A stretch of 64,000 nt of DNA from a bacterium (GTDB taxonomy: Bacteria > Myxococcota_A > Bradymonadia > Bradymonadales > Bradymonadaceae): positions 1 through 64,000 of the forward strand of contig JAUIBR010000001.1 in NCBI GenBank assembly GCA_030427705.1, read 5' to 3'. The position numbers and the translations under genes are program-made. Positions 8,546 to 15,290 of the stretch are shown here, piece by piece; positions within the stretch are counted from its first letter, which is position 1, and every line of letters starts with the position of its first letter. Below the pieces are notes generated by a model. It was given only the letters and a program-made list of their open reading frames with translations, did no database searches and had not been told where the DNA came from.

Positions 8546-8600
8546 AGGCTGTTGCACGCCTGCTGCAAACGCAGGCTGTTTCACGCGGGCTATGGACGCG
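8546..8600. repeat. degenerate 13-14 bp intergenic repeats, four units
   Basis: The gap between the SDR stop and the OleC-like stop is almost wholly four imperfect units. Read on the minus strand they follow YGCGT-x(3-5)-A-x-AGCC: CGCGTCCATAGCC, CGCGTGAAACAGCC, TGCGTTTGCAGCA and GGCGTGCAACAGCC. The ends are constant and the centres vary. This is the smallest of five intergenic arrays of related style in the window. Confidence 0.65.
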
Positions 8601-8607
8601 AAGCAGA

Positions 8608-10356
8608 TTAGTTAATTTGCTTCGCCGCCCAATCCCGCAGTTCCAGCCGGTGAATCTTGGCGTTGTGACGTTTATCCACTGGGAAACTGCGGTGGAACAG
8701 GACGTGTTCGATGGCCTTCGTCTTATCGTTGGCCTCTGTGAGCTTCAAGACTTCGGCCTTGAAGTCGGCCTCAGACTTGCCGCCTTGACCCGGAAATTTG
8801 CCAGGTTCTGGCTCGACCACGATTGCAGGTACCTGGCTGCCCGGCTCGCCCAAGCCCACCAATGCTGACCGATAGACATCCGGGTGGTTGTTCACGATGG
8901 CTTCGCAAGGGACCGAGAACATTGTGCCGTCAGCCGTGCGAACGCGGTGGCTCTTTCGCCCGCAGAACCACAGGCGGCCCTGCTCGTCCTTGTAAGCGAT
9001 ATCGCCCATTCGGTGCCAAAACGGGCCTTCTTTGTCGTCGGTCTCGTAAATCTTGGCGAGCGCGGTGTGTTCGGGCTTGTTGTCGTAGACCCGCGTGACC
9101 TGTGGACCCTGCACGCAAAGCTCGCCGATTTCGCCGGTGGGCAATTCTTCGACGTCGTCCCAACGTTCGATGACGTCATCGGTGATGGTGATGATACGCG
9201 TCGTGATGGTTTCATGCGGTGTTCCAACGCACATGCCGGCGCCTGCTTTACTGGCTTCAGCCGTTTCATCGAGCACTTCAGCGCTCGAGATGGTCGAAAC
9301 AGGCAGGCTCTCCGTGGCGCCGTATGGCGTGTGGATGAGGCCGTTCGGCATGACTGGCTTGAAGCGCTCCATCATCAACGGGCTGATCGGCGCGCCAAAT
9401 GTGAGCAAGCGCGTCATCGACTCCAAAACGATATTCTCTTTTTCGCAGTAGCGAAGCACTGCGTTCCAGATGGCCGGAGAACCAAACGCCATATCAGCGG
9501 CGTGGTCCATGATGGCTTCGACGATGTTCGCAGGGTCGACCTCAGCTGGCGCTTTCGGGTCCATGTCTGGGACGACACAGACGCTTCCCATTGCGGTTGA
9601 GAACAAGGCAAACAGCGGGAATCCCGGCACGGCGACTTCGCCAGGCAGGATATTGTACATCGACTGAATCGCCTTGGTCTGCGCGTCGAAGATGCCGTGC
9701 GTGTAGTGCACCCCTTTTGGAGGGCCTGTCGAACCGGAGGTAAACAGAATAGCGGCAAGCTCGTCGCGACGTGTGTCTGCGACATCAAAGCCGCCTGCAT
9801 CGAATTCTGCCTTGCCGGAAAGGTCGAGCGCGCTAGACCACCAGAGGTTCTCGGTGCACGCGATCTTCTTGACGCTCTTGAACGAACTCGACTTAACCGT
9901 CTTCATTAGGAATGCGAGCTTGATGCCCACCATCGCGTTCGGTTTGCAGTCACGCACGCACGCCAAGAAGCTTGGGATACCCATTCCCGGGTCGATAAGG
10001 ACGGGCACCGCGCCAATCTTGAACAGCGCAAACGTAATCGCGATGAGCTCCAACCCCTGCTTCACCATCAGCAGGCACCGGTCACCGCGCTCAAATCCTG
10101 AGCGGACCAGGGCATGTGCGTACGCGTCGCACAAGCGGTCAAGCTGGGCGAACGTGAGGTGAGAGTAGTTTCGAACACCAAGCGTGTTGTAGCCCTCGGG
10201 CACAATCAGCGCCTTTGCATTCGGCATGGCTGCAGCACGCGCCGGCAAATACTCAGCGATATTGAACTGCTCGCCTTCCTCGGCTTCCCAAGGTGGAATG
10301 GAGGGCGCCGATGGCGGCAGAGAATAGGTCAATTTGGTGATATCTAAGCGCTTCAT
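8608..10356 (-). CDS. OleC-type AMP-dependent ligase (beta-lactone synthetase family)
   Basis: 582 residues of the ANL superfamily. Seen: the P-loop FTSGSTGPPKGV (about 205-216), the adenylate motif TPYGATESLP, HRMGDIAYKDEQGRLWFCGR, and near the C-terminus the AKIHRLELR lysine region. The N-terminal style (FNIAEYLP, RCLLMVKQGLELI, GAVPVLIDPGMGIPS) is typical of OleC, which converts a beta-hydroxy acid to a beta-lactone in long-chain olefin biosynthesis. No oleA, oleB or oleD is adjacent, so the substrate may differ from classical OleC. It lies downstream of the lipid kinase gene on the same strand. Confidence 0.82.
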   Translation of the reverse strand: MKRLDITKLTYSLPPSAPSIPPWEAEEGEQFNIAEYLPARAAAMPNAKALIVPEGYNTLGVRNYSHLTFAQLDRLCDAYAHALVRSGFERGDRCLLMVKQGLELIAITFALFKIGAVPVLIDPGMGIPSFLACVRDCKPNAMVGIKLAFLMKTVKSSSFKSVKKIACTENLWWSSALDLSGKAEFDAGGFDVADTRRDELAAILFTSGSTGPPKGVHYTHGIFDAQTKAIQSMYNILPGEVAVPGFPLFALFSTAMGSVCVVPDMDPKAPAEVDPANIVEAIMDHAADMAFGSPAIWNAVLRYCEKENIVLESMTRLLTFGAPISPLMMERFKPVMPNGLIHTPYGATESLPVSTISSAEVLDETAEASKAGAGMCVGTPHETITTRIITITDDVIERWDDVEELPTGEIGELCVQGPQVTRVYDNKPEHTALAKIYETDDKEGPFWHRMGDIAYKDEQGRLWFCGRKSHRVRTADGTMFSVPCEAIVNNHPDVYRSALVGLGEPGSQVPAIVVEPEPGKFPGQGGKSEADFKAEVLKLTEANDKTKAIEHVLFHRSFPVDKRHNAKIHRLELRDWAAKQIN

Positions 10357-10363
10357 GATCTAT

Positions 10364-10459
10364 CTTGCTCGTTGTACTCGCAGTTTTCTTGCTCGTTTTA
10401 CTCGCAGTTATCTTGCTCGTTGTACTCGCAGTTATCTTGCTCGTTTCACTCGCGTTTAC
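10364..10459. repeat. 24-bp tandem repeat array, four units
   Basis: Four units with exact 24-base spacing start at 10364, 10388, 10412 and 10436. Each has a core GCTCGTT(G/T/T-C)TACTCGC and a linker close to AGTTATCTT. The second unit's core, GCTCGTTTTACTCGC, is identical to a core repeated in the array at 25651-26020, where the linker is different. The array lies between the OleC-like gene and the lipid kinase gene, both on the minus strand, so it would be transcribed if they are one operon. Confidence 0.85.
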
Positions 10460-10523
10460 TTCTGCTTCGCAGAGTTCTGCTACCCCGAAACCAAACCAAA
10501 AACCAAGAACCAAAGACCAAGAA

Positions 10524-11468
10524 CTAGCGGAGGATGACCTCGATCCTCGGCCCATTCCCCAAGATGACTTCGCCGGGAGCCGTGTGCATATCGCCATCGA
10601 TTGTGTAGACGATGGGCTCTGGTGAGCGGAAAACGACGTTGGATGCGACACGGGAGCGCGCCTTTTCTTCCGGGATTGGCAGGCCCAAACGGATATTGGC
10701 GAGCTCGGTCGAGATGCCAAGTGCGCCGGCTTTGAAGGCGAGCATGTGGAAGGCGTTGGCGCGTTCCTCGCAGCGGATGAAAGGACGGAAACCCAAGCCG
10801 ATTTGATCGATCGTCGAAGCCAGAATCGTAGTGTAGTCCTGCTCTTCCCAGCTCTCTTCGCCGTCGATCTCCAACTGTGCCCGGAATGGTTTGACGACCT
10901 GCTTGGCCAGTTTGCCGCCAAACGGAATGCTAGCGACGGTCTTGCTCAACAAGACGGCCGCGGTGCTTGGCGACGGATGGCCAGTTCCGTAGTAAGCCTC
11001 AAGAAAGTTCGAGACCAAACCGTTTCCAAAGATGAAACCATAGCGCACGCCTGTTTCGTCTTCGATGCGCAGCATATCGCGCTCGGTCGTCTCGAACGGG
11101 GTGCCGATGTAGTACTTCTCGACCAGATTCGCGAGGATTCTGGACGGCGTTCCGCTAATGCCGATCCCGTTGGACACGGTATTCATCGTGCCGCCACGCA
11201 TGAACGTAATCTTGGGCAGAGGTGTATCGCCGTAGACCTTGATGAATGTCGTCAACGACACGTGGTTCGTGCCATCTCCGCCATTCAACGCCAGAATCTC
11301 GATGCCCTGGTCCTTGAAGCGCTTTGCGACCTCGACAACATCATCGACTTTGTTCGTCAGCTCGTAGGTATCATCCGAGCCAAGAACGAAAGCCAGCCGG
11401 CGCATCTGCTCGGGGTAGCGGCGATTACGTCGGCTGTGCGGATTTGTAATGATGCCTATACCAGGCAT
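10524..11468 (-). CDS. diacylglycerol-kinase-like lipid kinase
   Basis: 314 residues. The ATP-binding motif NGGDGTNHVS (about 62-71) and the following FMRGGTMNTVSNGIG are the signature of the DAGK catalytic domain, as in DgkB, YegS and sphingosine kinase. The C-terminal half supplies the second beta domain with IDGDMHTAPGEVILG. It phosphorylates a lipid hydroxyl using ATP, but the acceptor cannot be told. Nine bases separate it from the upstream esterase lipoprotein gene. The OleC-like gene follows after an intergenic repeat array, so the three may form a lipid-related operon. Confidence 0.85.
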   Translation of the reverse strand: MPGIGIITNPHSRRNRRYPEQMRRLAFVLGSDDTYELTNKVDDVVEVAKRFKDQGIEILALNGGDGTNHVSLTTFIKVYGDTPLPKITFMRGGTMNTVSNGIGISGTPSRILANLVEKYYIGTPFETTERDMLRIEDETGVRYGFIFGNGLVSNFLEAYYGTGHPSPSTAAVLLSKTVASIPFGGKLAKQVVKPFRAQLEIDGEESWEEQDYTTILASTIDQIGLGFRPFIRCEERANAFHMLAFKAGALGISTELANIRLGLPIPEEKARSRVASNVVFRSPEPIVYTIDGDMHTAPGEVILGNGPRIEVILR

Positions 11469-11477
11469 GGTTGGCCT

Positions 11478-12545
11478 TTACTTCGATTGGGCAAAGAGCC
11501 AGTCCAAGACCTGAGTTTCGAAGTTGCTCGAAAACGCTGGCAGATGGCTCTCGCCGAATATAGACCAAAACTGAACGTCGGAGCCACCATCACAATTTTC
11601 GTATTGGTAGACATCCGTCTCATCACCCAACAAGAGCGAGATGTCGATATCTTCGAGCTCTGCGGGCGTGTCATCACAGCCGTTGTTTTCAGCCCACATT
11701 TCAGCGGACTCCGATGCGGAGGGGTAGCCACCTGACACAAGGTCGGGAAGTTTGCCCAGGTACAGCACAATTGCGTCCAGTGTTCCGTGGATTTGCAGGA
11801 CCGAGACTGGTTCGGAAGGGTTGCATTGGTCGGGGTCATACCACATTGCGCCAGCAACACTGACGATCGCGGTGACCTCACTGGCCATGTCACAAGCCAT
11901 TCGGTAGCTCATGAATCCACCGTTTGAGTGACCGACCATGTACACGCGGTCCGCATCGATATTGTATCGCTGCTTGGCCTCAGAAATCAGCCCTGACAGG
12001 TAGGCCACATCATCGACGCCGGTGTCCTCACCGTCACAGCAGTACTCGGTCGCATTCCAATATTGCGCACCCACCGAATTGGATAGTCCGTCCGGTGCGA
12101 TCATGATGAATTCACGATCTGCCTGCTGACCCTCGAAATCGAACCAACCGCGCTGGAAATCTGACGTCGCGGTGTAGCCGTGAAGTAGAATCAGAAGTGG
12201 GTACGTTTTCTGAGGATCGAAGTTCTCAGGCAGAATCGGGTCAGTCGGCCGCACGCTGCCTAGTGGAGCTTCGTAGTCCACATTATTGGCGTTCGTGTTG
12301 TTCGAGTTGTTGCTGTTGTTGGCGTTGTTCGAATTGTTCGCGTTGTTGGCGTTGTTCGAATTGTTGCCGTTATTCGCGTTGTTGACGTTGTTGACGTTAT
12401 TCGCGTTGTTGACGTTGTTCGAATTGTTGCTGTTGTTGACGTTGTTGTCGTTGTTACCGCGGTTGCTATTTGCCGCCGAGGTTTCATCATCGCCACACGC
12501 AGCCAGAGCCGCACACATCAACGCCAAGAGGACGTACTTCTTCAT
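11478..12545 (-). CDS. PHB-depolymerase/feruloyl-esterase-like lipoprotein with Asn-rich linker
   Basis: 355 residues. A lipoprotein signal ends LAACGDD (Cys17). Residues about 29-90 are an almost pure Asn-Asn-X repeat with X mostly Val, Ser or Ala. The catalytic domain follows, with ILLHGYTATSDF, the nucleophile elbow GHSNGGFMSYRMAC, a binding-loop WNATEYCCDGEDTGVDDVAYL, and a C-terminal ESHLPAF catalytic-histidine region. It matches the LpqC/esterase-PHB family of polyester and feruloyl esterases. The linker probably holds the enzyme away from the outer membrane. Substrate unknown. Confidence 0.87.
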   Translation of the reverse strand: MKKYVLLALMCAALAACGDDETSAANSNRGNNDNNVNNSNNSNNVNNANNVNNVNNANNGNNSNNANNANNSNNANNSNNSNNTNANNVDYEAPLGSVRPTDPILPENFDPQKTYPLLILLHGYTATSDFQRGWFDFEGQQADREFIMIAPDGLSNSVGAQYWNATEYCCDGEDTGVDDVAYLSGLISEAKQRYNIDADRVYMVGHSNGGFMSYRMACDMASEVTAIVSVAGAMWYDPDQCNPSEPVSVLQIHGTLDAIVLYLGKLPDLVSGGYPSASESAEMWAENNGCDDTPAELEDIDISLLLGDETDVYQYENCDGGSDVQFWSIFGESHLPAFSSNFETQVLDWLFAQSK

Positions 12546-12620
12546 TGCTTTCGCCTAAGTCTAGGTCTGCCAGAACCATGTAGGGAAGTGTGTACAGAAA
12601 CGCTCTGGCGAGTGCAAGGA

Positions 12621-14408
12621 TTAGAAGGGATAACGGCCGCGGTCGACGACAACCTGGGCGACTTCGCGCCGAAGAGTAACAGTGTCGACGCGCGCTCTTG
12701 GGGCAAGCTTGTCGAGGTTGTTCAGGTGTTTGGTAAGTTTGTCACCGTTGGCGAGGTGAGCGAGCAGGTCCTCGGCCAGGGTACGAACTTTGTTGTAGGC
12801 ACCCGCGACGGCTAGTCGTGATGCGGCTTTGTAGTGATCGACGCCGCTCTCCCCTTTGATAGCCACAACCTGTTGCGTGCGCGAAACGGTCGAATCCATC
12901 AGGTACACATTGATCATTAGGTCGGCCATCATCAGCAGGATTTCCTGCTGTTCGCGCAGGTCAGCCATATGTTTCTGGATGGCCTGATTCGCCACGTACA
13001 CCGTCAATTTCTTGGCCTGTTCGGTCAGGAACTTATCGAAATCCAAACCTTCGTCTTGGCCAGGCGGGGTTACCGCGACTCCTTCACCTAACGCAGCCTC
13101 GACCTTCTGAATGAGTTCGAAGAGGTTCAACTGACCTTTCATCGTACGCTTGAGGATCGTCCCCGGAATCAACATGCGGTTGATTTCATTAGTGCCCTCA
13201 AAGATGCGATTGATGCGGGTATCGCGGTAGATGCGCTCGACCTCGTACTCCGCGCTGAAGCCGTAACCACCGTGAATCTGTACAGCCTCGTCGATGACCA
13301 TCTGGAAGACTTCGGAGCCAAAGACCTTCATGATCGAGTCTTCGACCGCGAACTCTTCGATAGCTTCCATCATCTGGTCGACGTAGTCGTCTGCGGTGTC
13401 GTCAAGCGTATCGAGGTTTTGGTCCATGTACCCGGCGACGCGATAGCACATCGACTCCAACGCATAGAGCTGGGTCGCCATCTCGCCAATTTTGGCGCGG
13501 ATTGCGCCAAAGTCGCCGATTGGCTGCCCGAACTGCTTTCGTTCTTGGGCGTAATCGACGGCGATCTTCATCGTCCGTTTGCCGCCACCCAAGACGCCAA
13601 CACCCAGCTTGAATCGCCCGATATTGAGGATGTTGAAGGCGATCTTGTGACCTTTTCCGACTTCGCCAAGCAGGTTGTCTTTCGGGACTTTGACGTCGTC
13701 CAAGATCAGCATTCGCGTGGATGAGCCCTTGAGACCCATCTTCTTCTCTTCGGCACCCGTGCTGACGCCTTCTCGAGAAGCTTCGACCATAAACGCCGAG
13801 AACTTGGTGCCGTCGACCTGGCAGAAGACGGTAAAGAGGTCTGCGAATCCGGCGTTTGTGATCCACATCTTTGAGCCATTCAAGATGTAGTGCTCGCCAT
13901 CATCATCCAGAACGGCGGTGGTCTTCGCGGCAAGCGCGTCCGAGCCACTTCCCGGTTCAGTCAATGCATATGCGGCGATGAGCTCACCTGTCGCTAGTTT
14001 TGGTAGCCACTTTTCTTTCTGCTCCGGAGTTCCGAAGAACAACAGCGGCTGCGAGCCGATGCCGGTGTGGGCTCCAAAAGAAACGGAGAATCCCGCGTAG
14101 GTCGAGAGATTCTCCGTTACGATCATGCTGGTGGTCTTGTCGACGCCAAGCCCGCCATACTGCTCGGGCACATCCATCATCAACAGGCCCATATCCGCGG
14201 ACTTGCGCAAGATCTCGACCATCTTGTCGAAGTCTTGATGTTCCAACGCCTCGATATGCGGGTGGACCTCGCGCTCCATGAACTCACGGGCGGAAGCGCC
14301 GAACATCTGTTGCTCTTCCGAGAACTTCTCCGGGCAGAAAATGCTCTCAGAACCGACTTCGTTGATGAGAAATGAGCACCCCTGCGGGGCCGCGCTGCTG
14401 TCCGCCAT
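12621..14408 (-). CDS. acyl-CoA dehydrogenase with C-terminal extension
   Basis: 595 residues. Seen: the FAD-binding ALTEPGSGSDALAAKTTA segment, GSKMWITNAGFADLFTVF, GGYGFSAEYEVERIYRDTRI, and FEGTNEINRM, whose Glu is in the catalytic-base position used by very-long-chain acyl-CoA dehydrogenase. The first ~400 residues are the standard fold. A further ~190-residue helical extension resembles that of VLCAD/ACAD9-like enzymes. It oxidises acyl-CoA to trans-2-enoyl-CoA in fatty-acid beta-oxidation, passing electrons to ETF. It stands alone in this window. Confidence 0.93.
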   Translation of the reverse strand: MADSSAAPQGCSFLINEVGSESIFCPEKFSEEQQMFGASAREFMEREVHPHIEALEHQDFDKMVEILRKSADMGLLMMDVPEQYGGLGVDKTTSMIVTENLSTYAGFSVSFGAHTGIGSQPLLFFGTPEQKEKWLPKLATGELIAAYALTEPGSGSDALAAKTTAVLDDDGEHYILNGSKMWITNAGFADLFTVFCQVDGTKFSAFMVEASREGVSTGAEEKKMGLKGSSTRMLILDDVKVPKDNLLGEVGKGHKIAFNILNIGRFKLGVGVLGGGKRTMKIAVDYAQERKQFGQPIGDFGAIRAKIGEMATQLYALESMCYRVAGYMDQNLDTLDDTADDYVDQMMEAIEEFAVEDSIMKVFGSEVFQMVIDEAVQIHGGYGFSAEYEVERIYRDTRINRIFEGTNEINRMLIPGTILKRTMKGQLNLFELIQKVEAALGEGVAVTPPGQDEGLDFDKFLTEQAKKLTVYVANQAIQKHMADLREQQEILLMMADLMINVYLMDSTVSRTQQVVAIKGESGVDHYKAASRLAVAGAYNKVRTLAEDLLAHLANGDKLTKHLNNLDKLAPRARVDTVTLRREVAQVVVDRGRYPF

Positions 14409-14498
14409 TACTTGACCTCAATGGAACTGAATGACCGTTCATTCACCTTTGCCAAGTATTCTTGATCTTCGATATGTAGTCAATCTAAGTCGGCAGCG

Positions 14499-15157
14499 TC
14501 ATTCCTCGAATGCTTCGCCGCTGCCCACTTTCCAAGCAGCTCCGATGGCCAGGGCAATCCAAAGCAGGTCAAAGAACGAAAGCGATAAGCGATCCAGCCA
14601 GCTGATATCGGCCAAAATGCGGTCGACAAGGGGCTCAGCGATGGCCTCGCGATCTTCGTCGGACATCTGCTGGAGTTCACCTGCAATCCGACTTTTCTCT
14701 TCACCAAGAATGCGGGTCTCGTTTGCGCTCAGCGGCATCTCTTTCTCGTTCAGGGCCACTATTTCGGGTGAAATCTGCCCAGCCTCCGCCTGTATTTGAA
14801 AGACCACTTCGCCCAAATACTCATCGTTGTAGGCAATCTCCTCCATCAACTGTCCGGGCTGCACAATGACGGCGGTTCCCACCTTGCCAATCCCCATACC
14901 GAGAATTGAACACGCAACCGCGATCATCGCGATCGCTGCGTTCCCGCCACCGGCACCATACATCGCTGCAAAACCAACTACCGCCCCCACGCCCAGGGCA
15001 GCGTAGCCAATCTCCATGCCGGTGATCGCAACCATTACGGCCCATCCGACCCCCGTTATCAGTGCAGCCGAAAGACCGGCCAGCGCACCCAGTAGAAGGT
15101 TGACCCTGGAAAGAACTCTTCTTTGGCGTTCGGTTGCTCACTCTCTTCTTCTGACAT
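14499..15157 (-). pseudogene. small membrane protein gene with an apparent frameshift near its start
   Basis: From 15035 down to 14499 the frame encodes 178 residues with an N-terminal membrane hairpin (GMEIGYAALGVGAVVGFAAM and following) and a C-terminal membrane segment. The same frame stays hydrophobic upstream of the ATG at 15035 (RVNLLLGALAGLSAAL), yet has no start codon before a stop. A good start lies at 15157: ATG behind GGGAGGG (15162-15168), reading MSEEESEQPNAKEEFF, but in another frame that ends soon after. One indel in about 15108-15135 joins them into a protein of about 215 residues. It could be a sequencing error or a real mutation. Function unknown. Confidence 0.7.
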
Positions 15158-15290
15158 CTTTCCCTCCCAAAAGCGGTCGTAATGCACCGCAAAATAGGTA
15201 CAAAGCTAGCGGTATTGCTGGCTTCAACGTGATCCCAATGATTGTGGGTTACTTTGGAATCCGAACTATCGCAGATTCACCGTGGGGTTT

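Noticed and set aside
10334-10625. Hydrophobic open frames over the 24-base repeat
   Set aside because: Hydrophobicity comes from the repeat itself; the frames run into the antisense strand of the lipid kinase gene.
12286-12558. Open frame of almost pure Leu/Ala/Phe antisense to the esterase lipoprotein linker
   Set aside because: It is the mirror of the Asn-Asn-X repeat on the other strand. The sense gene has a full signal peptide and catalytic domain.
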